Under the pieces are notes generated by a model that ran no database searches, had not been told where the DNA came from, and saw only the letters and a program-made list of their open reading frames with translations. Positions 35,304 to 45,956 of a stretch of DNA of 64,000 nucleotides are shown here, one piece after another. Numbering within the stretch: position 1 is the first letter of the stretch; each line of letters opens with the position of its first letter. The translations under genes were made by a program, and so were the position numbers. Origin of the DNA: Folioceros fuciformis. Its lineage: Eukaryota > Anthocerotophyta > Anthocerotopsida > Anthocerotales. The stretch is from the NCBI GenBank assembly GCA_049999805.1, contig JBNGIO010006037.1, positions 1 through 64,000 on the forward strand, written 5' to 3'.

Positions 35304-36485
35304 TCACTTCCCAGCAACATGACGACTCCACAACACGGCATAGCCATCGATAATGGCCCCCATGGCAGCGATGGTGCCATCATGCTCCTTCTGCATGGCC
35401 CGCACTTCCTCTTCCTTGGCCTGGAGCTCCAGCTTCACCGTCTCCAGGTCCCGCCTCATCTCCTCTAATTCAGCCCTGGCTTTCTTCAGCTCCTTGTCTT
35501 CCTCCCCCTCCGACGACGTCGATCCTCCTTCACGAGTCTTCCTCTTGGCAGAAGCCTTCCCCGGAGCCTGACCTCGACATTGCCGTGAAATCTTAGACTT
35601 CACGTCGAAACCAGTACTCGCTTGGCTAGCCAAATGACACAGCCTACGAGACCACCTGGTCGGGAATTCATTCAAATTCCTCGTCCTCTTCTTCCTGACC
35701 CCGTCCGATATCGGGTTTCCACCTTCCCCACCCAGTCCCACGTTCCTGTGCACCCTCGCTTTAGGCAGGGACGGTAGCGCAGCGCTAACATACGCTAGCA
35801 GGAGCTCCTTGGCAGCTTTCGGCAAAGGCTTGTCACGCGTCGTCCGCAACCTTCTCCTCACGTAATCCACTCGATGCTGCGCCCAGTTGTAGACCTCGCC
35901 ATGGAAAGAGGCACCAATGAAGGCGCACGCCTGCCCCACCGTCACCACGGCAGGATGCCTGGAGAGGAAGAGCCTATCAATGTGCGCCAGGACGTAGTGC
36001 TGGAGCCTGGGGTACATGTCCTTGAGGAACACCCCGTTCCTGCACGCGTGGTCCTTCCCCCGCGGCTGCTGCAGGTGGTCCTTCACCGATTCGTAGAGAG
36101 ATGCGTATCCCCGCGCGGGCACGGAAGAGCCAGCGTAAGAGATCCCGAGCACTCTCCCCACCACGTCCGGGGCCAGCGACAAAGCCCAGCCATCGTTCAC
36201 CTGTATCATGCTCGGTTGCTCCTCCCCTCCGTCGTGGAATCCGGTAATCTGGAACACCTGGCTGATCCACGCAGCCCTCCTCAGGCAATTGTGGAACGGC
36301 AAGAGCTCCCCGTCCCAGCCCAAACAAGCCAGCTTCGCCAGAAACAGCTCCGACCTCTTCCACCTCCTCCCGTGCTCCACCCATGTCGGATCCACCTCCT
36401 TCTGCGCCAATCGCCACTGCTCGCATGCAGCCCCGGCGCGCCCCTCCTCTTCCCCCGCCTCCTCCTTCACATTCGCCTCCATCAT
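35304..36485 (-). CDS. Unknown 393-aa protein with C-terminal coiled coil
   Basis: A single open frame starting MMEANVKEE. Residues about 25-230 look globular, with Trp- and Arg-rich helices (WVEHGRRWKRSELFLAKL, HNCLRRAAWISQVFQI, VVGRVLGIS, YVRRRLRTTRDKPLPKAAKELL). Residues about 230-320 are basic and disordered. The last 75 residues form a charged coiled coil (EEDKELKKARAELEEMRR and onward). The style recalls plant proteins derived from retroelement or transposon accessory domains, but I cannot name the family. No reverse transcriptase, integrase or terminal repeats are visible nearby. Whether it is expressed is unknown. Confidence 0.55.
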   Translation of the reverse strand: MMEANVKEEAGEEEGRAGAACEQWRLAQKEVDPTWVEHGRRWKRSELFLAKLACLGWDGELLPFHNCLRRAAWISQVFQITGFHDGGEEQPSMIQVNDGWALSLAPDVVGRVLGISYAGSSVPARGYASLYESVKDHLQQPRGKDHACRNGVFLKDMYPRLQHYVLAHIDRLFLSRHPAVVTVGQACAFIGASFHGEVYNWAQHRVDYVRRRLRTTRDKPLPKAAKELLLAYVSAALPSLPKARVHRNVGLGGEGGNPISDGVRKKRTRNLNEFPTRWSRRLCHLASQASTGFDVKSKISRQCRGQAPGKASAKRKTREGGSTSSEGEEDKELKKARAELEEMRRDLETVKLELQAKEEEVRAMQKEHDGTIAAMGAIIDGYAVLWSRHVAGK

Positions 36486-37199
36486 CCTGCAAGGTTCGCA
36501 GAGAGCCCAGCAATGGCAACCTGGCAGGCAACGGCGAGAAGGAGGCCGAAATTACTCAGTTACGATCGCCAGCCGAGATAGGCTGGGCACATTATCAATC
36601 TGCCGTCCACCTGCCTCCTGCTCGTCACAGTTCTGTGTCATTCACGCCTTGTGCTGGATTTGGTAGGGGTTCTTGCACGCTTCTTGCGTTTCCAGAATTT
36701 TGCGACCCCCGGGGGTTGACTTGAGGGGAGTCCGGGGACGTCTGTTAGTGGTGTCACGCGATTGCAACCTGTTCTGGGCGGTAACAGTTGGAAGTTGGAT
36801 CACTTGTCAATTGAGACGGGAGGAATCGGAGGGAGCGACGGGAAAGAACGGGAAAGCAAGGGAGAGGAAGGGACAGGACGGGCAGGGAAGCTCCAGTCTG
36901 GACTTTCTTGAACGGGAAGGGCAGGGCAGGGGCAGACGGGGAGGAAGCTAGGCAAGTCTAGACTTTCGTTTTCACGCGTGGACGGGGTGGGTAAAATGTT
37001 GGTATCTATAGCCCTGCCCTGTGCAGACGGAATGAGGCTACAAGGACTGCTCCTGGGGCGTCCTCCTGTCTGGCACCGCTTCTCCTCGTCCTGCTCGCGC
37101 GGAGGCTTGGCAGGCTTCAGATTGCAGCGACGGGTGTGCTGGGGAGAGCTACTTGAGCAGCGGAGGAGAGGCGGATCCGGAGCCGGAGGGTTCAGTGCC
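36486..37199. promoter_or_regulatory. Divergent upstream region
   Basis: About 0.7 kb between the starts of the unknown protein (-) and the hydrolase (+). A purine-rich stretch (GGGAAAG/GGCAGG-like words) spans about 36815-36950. Part of the right side may be coding if the hydrolase starts at an upstream ATG (36996 or 37032). Confidence 0.35.
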
Positions 37200-38836
37200 A
37201 TGGCCGACGCGGGGGCCTCCAGCGTCGATGCTTCGGCTGCCTCGTCTGTCAGTGAGTGGTTCTGCCTCTGCCTGTTCCTTCCAGCTGCCAATTGCGGGGG
37301 GATTGGGGATAATGGTTCGGATTGGGGTTTGGCAGGCTATGAGCGAGGGCGGAAGCCGATCGTGATCCAACCTAAAGGACAGCATTTGGTGACAGTGGTG
37401 TGGCTGCATGGCCTTGGTGACTCGGGCAATGGGTATGTTTGGGTCTAATTCGGATGGATGGATGTTGGGTGCTTGTGTGGGTGGATAGGTAAGGGGGCGA
37501 GGTGCTGAGAGTTTTGTGGGTCGTGCGACGCAGGTGGCTGGATAGTTTGGAGGACCTTCCTCTGCCTAACGTAAGGAACAAGCCGTATGAATGAGAGGAC
37601 AGTGGGGGAGATTGATTGCGGGTGCTAGAGTTGGCTACCGTTGTTGCCTGCTGATAATTTTGCCACGCGGTGCAACCGTAGGTCAAGTGGATTCTGCCAA
37701 CCGCGCCTACTCGACCTGTGGCCGTCAATGGTGGCTTGCCATGCAATGCCTGTAAGTCTCCGTATGCATGGAGTCGTTGTTGTTGTCGGGGTTCTGTTCC
37801 ATGACTGTCGTGTCCTCGTCCTCACGGCAACGAGCAAGAACGTTTGTGCTGCCTTTTCGCAGGGTTCAATGTGGGGAGTTTGACATCAGAGACCTTGGAT
37901 GATGTTCAAGGCCTTGACGCCTCAGCGGCCCTGGTGGCGGACCTTCTTGTGGAGCATGGCAAATCAGGTGAGGGCGGGATAGCCTTCTTATGCACGGAAT
38001 CTCTGTGTCGTCCTGGTGAACGGTTTTGGTCTCACCACCTTCCTGGCTGGGGTGCCAGGAGACGGGAAACCCGTAAAACTTGTCGTAGGTGGCTTCAGCA
38101 TGGGGGCTGCCACAAGCCTGTACACAGCAACCCGATACGTAGCTGGCAAGTTTGGGAGCGGCAAGCCTTTTGTACTGCCGTCCCTGGACGCTGTTGTCGG
38201 GCTCAGTGGCTGGCTTCCTCGAGCGAAGTGAGTGAAACCTGGCTTTCTCACCCTAAATCTGAAGTAATGCAGTGAAACTACGTCGTGTTGTTCTCTTCCT
38301 TCATGCATTCTCTGTCACAACATTCAACTTCCTTGCGACATCAGGCCCAGTTTCCTTTCATGATCCGCAGGGTTGCTATCAAGGAAGTCTCGGAGAGTCC
38401 GGAATCTGTCAAGAGGGCAGCTGAAGTCCCTGTTTTCATCGCCCATGGCACAGGTAGCCGGCTACTTACGAGTACACCTACCAGAGTCTACCAGTACCTG
38501 GAGTTCGTTTCATTTTTCATGAACTCCTCTCCCTTTGCACTGCAGCCGATTGGGTGGTTGCCTACAACTTTGGGGAGCGATCGAAAGCTGCTCTTGAGTC
38601 TTCAGGTTACAACAACCTGGTTTTCAAGTCTTACGACGGGTGAGTTTGTCCACACACTATCACCCATCCCCCATCATGCCGAGCGTCCGCCAGGGTTGTG
38701 CATTCTCTGCCTTTCCCTCATCGTGCAAGATTGACAAGACGGGGTGATTGAATGTAGGCTGCCGCACTCTGCTTCAGTCGAGGAATTCTTGGACCTTGTC
38801 AAGTGGTTCAAGGAGACTCTTCACCTAGGAGACTGA
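37200..38836 (+). CDS. Acyl-protein thioesterase / carboxylesterase-like alpha/beta hydrolase
   Basis: Exons: 37200-37432, 37534-37570, 37682-37751, 37863-37967, 38059-38227, 38371-38453, 38546-38639, 38758-38836, giving 289 residues from Met 37200. The family removes S-acyl groups from proteins or hydrolyses lysophospholipids. Motifs are VTVVWLHGLGDSGNGW (oxyanion region), ILPTAPTRPV, the nucleophile elbow GFSMGAA, the Asp in TADWVV and the His in LPHSAS, a complete catalytic triad. Start is uncertain: in-frame Mets at 36996 and 37032 would add a basic, Ser-rich leader that could target an organelle. A polyadenylation-like AATAAA lies at 39102. Confidence 0.9.
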
Positions 38837-39101
38837 AGCTTGGAGCGATATTGCAACAGCCAATTGCCAGCTTGAAACAGTTGAAGAAGCCATCTTGTGT
38901 TGGACCACTGTGCTCACTCACACAACTTGTTGTCTCAAACACATTCTGACTCACTGAATCCAGGTACCAGAGTGTGTTTGTTGTATTTCTGATTTATCAT
39001 GTTGAAACATAGCGGAACACTGTGTCTGCCATTGTCACGTCCTCTCTGCCGCCAATGTCCTACTTCATCGTATTCCTTCTTATCTGATAGTGCTTTAACA
39101 T

Positions 39102-39107
39102 AATAAA
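39102..39107 (+). terminator. Polyadenylation-signal-like AATAAA
   Basis: AATAAA about 266 nt after the hydrolase stop, in an AT-rich context. It is a candidate for the 3' end of that transcript. Plant signals are loose, so this is only suggestive. Confidence 0.35.
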
Positions 39108-39404
39108 GCTTATTTGCTACCGTGATCTTGGTTTGGTGGCCACTGAGATTTTTATCTCATAACGTATGAATTTTTATCGTAATGGTAAAGGGGCGGACTA
39201 TTTTCTTCAAGTGGTGGGCATTGTAATTCAGATCGGGGGGTTGAAAGGAAGTCCGTTTTACCGTGTAGTCTGTCCATGTGGAAATTTGGGCGGTGCGTCC
39301 AAATTTTTTGTTTCCAGCAGACCTATTCATGGATGATAGTTTTTTTTCTTGGTGCGCAATATGGTACTTCATTTCATTTACTGCTTTATTTGGCTTATGG
39401 AGAT

Positions 39405-39775
39405 AAAGATGTTCTATTGCAGTTAGAGATCCTGTAAAGGTGTTCTGTTGCAATTAGAGATCCCATAAAGATGTAAAGGTGATCTATGCAATTAGAGATC
39501 CCGTAAAGGTGTTCTATTGCATGTTCTCCTATAAAGGTGTTTTATTGCATGTTTCATTGCAGTTAGAGATCCTTTAAAGGTGTTCTATCGCATGTTCCAT
39601 TGCAGTTAGAGATCCTTTAAAGGTGTTCTATTACAATTAAAGATCCCATAAAGGTGTTCTATTGCAATTAGAGATACCGTAAAGGTGTTCTATTTCAATT
39701 AGAGATCTTGTAAAGGTGTTCTACTGCTATAAAGGTGTTGTAAAGGTGTAAAGGTGTTCTACTGCTATTTTTAGA
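39405..39775 (+). repeat. Minisatellite, about 30-bp unit
   Basis: About ten degenerate units of the type GTTCTATTGCAATTAGAGAT followed by CC.GTAAAGGT, with internal truncations (AAAGGTGTTCTA, TTGCATGTTCCATTGCAG). The array is AT-rich with no coding frame. Unit length varies because of small indels. Confidence 0.85.
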
Positions 39776-40179
39776 GATAAAAGGGAGAGAAAACATGGTA
39801 TGGACTTAGCCACCATTGTCTGAAGTGTTGGTGCACAACATTGCAGCACTTTGTGTAAGACTTGGGAATTGCTTGTTTTGGATAGGTGAGGAAGGATGCA
39901 CCACACCATGATTTCATGGTACCACTATGCTAAAATTAGTGTTTCTTAATCATAATACTTAAAGTTGACGATGATCATGTGAATGGTGATTATGTGAATG
40001 GCAAGTGTGTTGCTGCATTTGCATTTCATGTGAATGGCAAGTGTGTCACTGCTATGAAATGCAGCAACAGCAGTTGATTGGTAGATAATGCAATTTAAGC
40101 AAAATACCATATTTTGGGAAGGGAGAGACTTGACTGCATGTAAAGTGGACCCAACCAAATTTTTCTTTACGCAGAAATA

Positions 40180-40765
40180 AGCTATGCATTCACCAAAAGT
40201 GAATGAAGTCTATGCTCACAAGGCAAGCTATGCATTCACCAAAAGTGAATGAAGTCTATGCTCACAAGGCAGCTTACAAGGCAGCTTACGCAGAAACAAG
40301 CTATGTATTCACCAAAAGTGAATGAAGTCTATGCTCACAAGGCAAGCTATGCATTCACCAAAAGTGAATGAAGTCCCAAAAGTGAATGAAGTCTATGCTC
40401 ACAAGGCAAGCCATGCATTCACCAAAAGTGAATGAAGTCTATGCTCACAAGGCAGCTTACGCAGAAACGCGCTATGCATTCACCAAAAGTGAATGAGGTC
40501 TATGCTAACAAGGCAACTTACTCAGAAACACGCTATGCATTCACCAAAAGTGAATGAAGTCTATGCTCAGTGTACACCAAAAGTGAATGAACTCTATGCT
40601 TACTGTACACCAAAAGTGAATGAACTCTATGCTCACTGCACACCAAAAGTGAATGAACTCTATGCTCACTGCACACCAAAAGTAAATGAAGTCTATGCTC
40701 ACAAGGCAGGTTACACAGTAACACGCTATGCATTCATCAAAAGTGAATGAAGTCTATGCTCAATG
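40180..40765 (+). repeat. Minisatellite built on a hairpin core
   Basis: About 13 copies of a core CACCAAAAGTGAATGAAGTC plus TATGCTCA, spaced about 33-74 bp. The core contains the inverted repeat TTCAC-CAAAA-GTGAA. Two subfamilies are visible: long units with ACAAGGCAAGCTATGCATT on the left, and 34-bp units (TGTACACC / CTGCACACC spacers) at about 40570-40690. A 48-bp composite also appears at about 40375. The 85-codon frame here is a by-product of the repeat. Confidence 0.9.
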
Positions 40766-41997
40766 TGCGGTGCATGCAGTTCCTTTCAACTTCCACGATC
40801 TTTGCATCTTTGCATCATTAGAGAGGGGAAGGTGGTATATTAACCTTTGCTTCATTGTGTCATTAGGGAGGGGAAGGTAGTATATTGCCTCACTCCCCCT
40901 CCCTCCCCCTTTCAACTTTTACATGTTTTCTCTTGGCTACCATTGTCATGCATATAATAGTTGCAATCTCAGTAGTCTTCATGGTCTAGATCAAATGCAT
41001 ATAGCAGTTGTAGTCTTAGCAATCTCAATGATCTTGATCAAATGTTAGAATGTGGCCTACTCGCATGAGGTATGAACTCATATAGAACATCTCTGAGCTC
41101 ATCCTTTAGTATCTTGTTGTGGGCATTAGTAAAGGTTTCATCTACATGAAACTTGCAAGCATGAACTCATAATAGCCACTAACTTCAACGACACCCATAT
41201 AATCTTCATGAGCCTCTTTGGCCTCATCCTTCATTATCTTGTTTGGATGCTTGCCTCTACAAGGCTATGAAGTACAAATTACACAACAAAGTAAAAATTT
41301 ACAAAAATAAAAGTTCACAAAAAATAGTACTTTGTAGTGCTTTGTACCTTAAGAGGGCACCCCATTGCTTCTACCTCTCTTACTATATTCCATAAGACGT
41401 TTAATAAGCCTTTTCAATGTAATGCACGAATTGAGGAATGATTGTTACCTATAATATATATTGTAGTCCTTTTCTATTCTTGCCTTTAATATCATGAGAT
41501 GCATTTGCAAGATAGGCTATAAGATAGAAAGAGAGTAGTCTTTATCATTTAATACTGTTCATATATTTTAATTGAATAGTTAGTATTTCGGATGAGAAGC
41601 GCATAAATTTTTCATTTAGAATTCGGGAAAAGAACAATGTATTTTAAGAACCTGCTTTAGCTATATATGCTGGCACCACCTGCGGGCTTCTCAGTCTCTA
41701 AGTTTTTTGCCGCTACAAAAAAAGGTTGGGTAAAGTTTTGACCGGAGGGGACCGGCAGAGATTAGGGCAGAAGGGGGCACGAGCCGCCGTCACACTTGAT
41801 TGTTTCCCCTCGGCTGGAGGATCTCGAGAGTCTCTGAGCGCCTGTGACGGACGGAGGGGTCGAAATTGTACCTGGGCCTACCGCTTACTCCGGGGAGGTG
41901 TTTCTAGCTCGGTGATCACAGCGCCACGATCGTCAACTATTGCGCCAGCCTAGTCACGACACCGTCTTGCCCATCCATTGATGCTGTGGGACTGATC

Positions 41998-44353
41998 ATG
42001 GAGTATTCTGCACCTTACGCACATGGTGAGGAGACAAAGAAGAGGAAGCTTAGTGAGGATAGTAATGGTTCTTCTGTGCTGCTTTCGGAGGAGGAGCTGA
42101 AGAAGCTGTTGGAACCCCTCAGCAAAGAGCAGCTGATTGGTCTTCTCGCCAAAGCGTAAGATAGCCAAGTTTTCTGCTGTTGCTTTATTTGATGGAACTG
42201 CAGGTGTGTCTGGGGGTCATGTTGTTAGGTGTCTGGTCGGTTGCCACCGCCGTGGGACTTTTATTCCTTGTGTTTTGTGAGAGCCATCTCCCTCCTCCTC
42301 GCCGTCCCCTCCATCCCTCTCCCCCTCCCCCCACCCTGCACTTCCTCTACGCAGAGTGGCGGCACCTGCTCCTCGTCAGGAGTGCCTCCGCTGCCGGAGG
42401 GATGTAGCCTGCCTGAGGGACGTTGCCGTGATGGTACCTTGCCCATGGTGTTTTTGGGGTGGTCGCGGAACTCAGGTGGTCAGGGTTGACCCGGATTAGG
42501 TTTTGAATGACAGCCCTCGTGGTGGCCTGGACGTGGAAGAGAGTGATTGCGTCTCCCCCGCCCCCGTCACGCACCGCTTGCTTTGTGATTTATTTAGGTG
42601 CTCTGAACTCCGTTCGTCTTATGCTCTGAGGAGAAGCTGGCTGGATGTGGCAGATCGACAGATATTGGATGGCCCTGATTGTGGCTTTCTGTGGAAGAAG
42701 AGGTGGACCTTGGCTTTTAGTGTTTATGTTTGGATTGACTGGGAATGCCTGTGGTTTGGCGTGTATTCTGCAGAGGTTTTCAGTTCACTGCGGTTGCCGA
42801 TGATATTAGAGATATTGCAAGCAAGGATCCTGCTCATCGGAAGCTGTTTGTGCGTGGCCTGGCTTGGGAGACCACTTCACAGGCTCTGCGTGATGTGAGT
42901 GCATGGCTGATTGATTGATTGTCAATTGTTGATGGGCTATTGTGAACTAGTGCAACTGTGGTTTTTTCATGTTTATGCATTCATGTGCGCACCCTGGGAC
43001 TGTCCATGAATTGCTGAGTGTACCAGAGGTGACTGACAATTGAAGGGGACATTGCTGCCTGAGAATTGGTAATGGAATTCCAGGATGTTGTCAGCAAGTT
43101 CATCGAAGCCTTGACATTCGGGAAGACCCTCCAGCAGTTCATGGACTACCAGGCATAGATAGAGTAGTTTGCAAGAGATTGGAGCTGGAGCAGGGGGCTG
43201 ACATTTTTTCAATTCTTTCTGTGTCTAGGCCTTTCAGCAGTATGGAGAAATCGAAGAGGGAGCGGTTATCACTGACAAGCAAACCGGAAAGTCGAGAGGT
43301 TTTGGGTTTATCACCTTCAAGCATATGGATTCTGCACAGAGAGCTTTGAAAGAGCCAAGCAAGAACATTGATGTGAGTGTCAGCTTTTGTGCGCTACAGG
43401 CACATGATATCATCAGAAGATGGTGTGCTTTGCTAGTTCTTTTCTTTAACTGGTTTGGGTGTGTGGGCATGCCAGGGAAGGATTACCGTGTGCAATTTGG
43501 CGTCAACTGGCAGCACTACAGGGACCTCGTCTGTCGATCAAGCCCAAAGGAAGCTGTACATCGGTGGTTTGTCTTATGATACGTCGAGTGATACGCTGCT
43601 GAACCTCTTCTCTCAGTTTGGAGAAATCGAAGAAGGTGCAGTTGCTTATGACAAGAATACGAACAAGTCCAGGTGGGGTTTGAGAGGGTGCTTCCTTCTA
43701 CAGGATAGTTGTGCTATTCGCGTTGTCCCTGCGCGTGTGCTTACGTCTGGGGTATTAATGGGCTGTACGTGCAGGGGCTTTGGATTTGTGACTTTCAAAA
43801 CTGTGGAGGGGGCCCATCGTGCTCTCTCGGATCCATCCAAAACCATTGAGGTGCGTGAAGGGACCCACGGCTTAAGTTTATCGTGTTCACACTTGTGTAC
43901 TCCCTCGTACACAGCATGCATCGGTTACTGATGTCTGTGGTGTCATTGCAGGGAAGGCATGTGATTGTAAAGTTGGCAGCAGAAGGGCAGCGCGAGAGAC
44001 AGCAGCAGGTGTCAGGTTTGCAAGTACAGGCTGCCTCTCAAGCCCAACCAACTTACGGAGCGGCAAATCCTAATCTGACGAATTATGCAAGGCCTCAAGT
44101 CCAAGCCCAAGCGGCCCCCACCCTAGGTTTCTCCTACACTCCTGGTCTGGCGTACGCCACTCAACCAACAGCGTATGCCGGCCTTGCCGCGGCTCCTCAG
44201 GCCTACGGAGCTGTGGCGACAACGCAGCAATACAATCCTGCCCAGTACTCCTACGCCGCATTTCAGACTCCCCAGGCTGGGCAGGCCGGCATACCCGGGG
44301 GAGCTGCCGCAGGAGCTGGTGCTTTGCCAACGTACTACACAGGTTCCTCCTAG
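41998..44353 (+). CDS. UBA2: UBA2-type RNA-binding protein (two RRMs)
   Basis: Exons: 41998-42155, 42774-42894, 43229-43372, 43476-43672, 43775-43850, 43952-44353, giving 365 residues. The protein has an acidic/Leu-rich N-terminus, RRM1 (RNP2 KLFVRGL, RNP1 GKSRGFGFITF), RRM2 (RNP2 KLYIGGL, RNP1 SRGFGFVTF across an intron) and a low-complexity Gln/Ala/Tyr tail. This layout matches the UBP1-associated protein 2 group, nuclear hnRNP-like proteins that bind U-rich 3' UTR sequence and respond to ABA or senescence signals. Both RRMs contain the same block (EIEEGAV) at the same position, showing an internal duplication. The first intron is long for this window (618 bp). Start: the first ATG after 5' UTR-like sequence. 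Confidence 0.92.
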
Positions 44354-44649
44354 TTCCTCATCACCAGGTGTTGGTCATACCCTTGTATTTCTAGTTCGCA
44401 GCCTTGAGTGGCCGAATCGAAAAAGCCTTGCTGGCTTTTATAGTAGGTCAAACATTCGTGCAGCTTTAGCATTTTCTGCGTAACCTCTCCGGACGCTGTA
44501 AAGAATCAATGAATTCATCTGCGCATGCTTGGCCCTATTATGAGGTACTGTCTTTTTGTCCAGCGCGCTTCTCGAAGTGAAGAAACGCTCGGAACACACG
44601 CAGCAATGTCAGCTCGCGCGATCCCGACTAGCTGTGCCTCGTTATGAAA

Positions 44650-44820
44650 ATAGGCATCCTTTTGTCTCATTGAGCCTGATTCTCATTGACAAGAAAGGTT
44701 CACTGTTTCATGGAGCCCGTGTCTCATACACGGAAATAGGCTCACTCTGTCTTATGATTAAAACAGGCTCACTCTGTCTTATGATTAAAATAGGCTCACT
44801 CCGTCCCATTACGGAAATAT
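44650..44820 (+). repeat. Short tandem repeat, about 31-bp unit
   Basis: About five degenerate units. The two best are consecutive copies of AGGCTCACTCTGTCTTATGA plus TTAAAA.. at about 44750-44810. More diverged copies (TAGGCATCCTTTTGTCTCAT, GGTTCACTGTTTCATGG) lie to the left. Confidence 0.7.
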
Positions 44821-45536
44821 GTAGGCACGTACATGCGTACTTAGGTTCACAGCCTTGGTGTGGAGCGCGTAGCTAGCCGACTCCTGGTGTGCACTTGGGC
44901 ATGTTGCCGGCTAGCTCTTAGAGTGCTCTTGGGCACTCCAGGTAGCTCGTGGTGTGCTTTTGGGTGCACCAATTGGCCATTGGCACACGAAAGTGCCTAC
45001 TAGCTAGTTCTTATGAAGCATGTGCATGAGGATGGATATGAAGCACGTGCCAAGAGGATGGATATGGAACTTGGCTGCAAATGGTCATGCTGGACGGGGG
45101 AAGGGGGGAGGGTGAGAGGGACGGGAAAATCAAATGGGATGCGAAAATCGAACGGGGAAGGAGAGGGTAGAAGGGGGGAGGGGAAAATTGAACGGGAGAG
45201 AAAAGGGAAGGGTTTTCTCTAACCTATCTCCTTTGGGGCTTGGACAAAGGAAAAATCCTTTGCCAAAAGAGTCATCGCCTATATGCAAGCTCAAAAGGTT
45301 TAACAAGTGCAGATGAGGATTTGACTGACCATGATGACCTCCCCTTACCCCTTTGGCTGGGGACTCTCTCCTTTTGGTATGCCATTCAGGGGCGGAACCA
45401 CCTTGCTATCAAGTTCAACAAGTTTAAGAAACCCTTGGCTGATGACAAGGTATGATGAGTGGAGCTACTAAGCTAGACGCGAGTGGAGTTGAGTTGAATT
45501 GTGCAGCATAGGCAGCCACCTTGGGAAATATGCAGA

Positions 45537-45690
45537 GACCCAATCCTTGGGGACAGGAGCAGGACCCAATCCTTGGGAATAGGAGACGGACCCAATCCTT
45601 TGGGGCAGGAGAAGAACCCAATCCTTGGGGACAGGAGAAGAACCCAATCCTTGGAAACAGGAAAAGGACCCAATCCTTGGGAACAACGTG
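45537..45690 (+). repeat. 26-bp minisatellite, six units
   Basis: Six head-to-tail units with the core ACCCAATCCTTGGG and a tail of GACAGGAGAAG type. The CAATCC word begins at 45541, 45567, 45593, 45619, 45645 and 45671, an exact 26-bp period. Because 26 is not a multiple of three, each reading frame rotates through the unit. Several frames stay open on both strands. Confidence 0.92.
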
Positions 45691-45956
45691 TCCTGGGAAG
45701 GACAGGTTTTAGGAAAGTTTGAAACATAGTTCTGCGAGAACAGTTAGAAAATTCTGAGAGTTTCGTTACTTCAAAATATGCACACAACGGTCACGTGGTT
45801 CTAATGTCCATTCGGACACCATTTGACGGCGAATCGGTGACACCCTCTTTATGGCCATCTTCGTGTTGACTGCATTGTTCGGCTCCGCATTGTTCTCTGT
45901 TAGTGCTCAAATGTCCTCACACAGTGCTTATAACGTTTGCCACCATATTGCGGAAC

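Larger units (their letters stand above)
38837..41997. other. Repeat-rich intergenic region
   Basis: 3.2 kb without a recognisable gene. It contains the hydrolase 3' end, two minisatellites listed separately, a short imperfect duplication (ATGTGAATGG.AAGTGTGT, about 39980-40060) and AT-rich unique-looking DNA from 40900 to 41700. The last 280 bp are GC-richer and probably form the 5' UTR of the UBA2-type gene. Confidence 0.5.
44354..45956. other. Repeat-rich intergenic region
   Basis: 1.6 kb between the UBA2-type gene and the 3' end of the mTERF gene. It holds two minisatellites (listed), a G/A-rich stretch at about 45085-45215 (GGGGAAGG, GGGAAAATCGAACGGG words) and short duplicated words (AGCTAG, CTTGGGCA) at about 44870-44960. 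No gene was recognised. Confidence 0.5.

Noticed and set aside
35874-36581. 235-codon plus-strand frame
   Set aside because: Antisense to the 393-residue protein; the composition (Pro/Arg/His-rich) is typical of a shadow frame.
40493-40750. 85-codon frame of repeated PKVNELYAHCT-like units
   Set aside because: Purely a product of the minisatellite; there is no start context, splice partner or conserved domain.
40180-40765. CRISPR-like array
   Set aside because: Regular repeats with a palindromic core superficially resemble CRISPR, but the spacers are themselves repeated, unit length varies and the DNA is a plant nuclear genome without cas genes.
45473-45787. ORFs of 60-104 codons in the 26-bp repeat, both strands
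   Set aside because: Open frames follow automatically from a stop-free 26-bp unit; no independent coding evidence.
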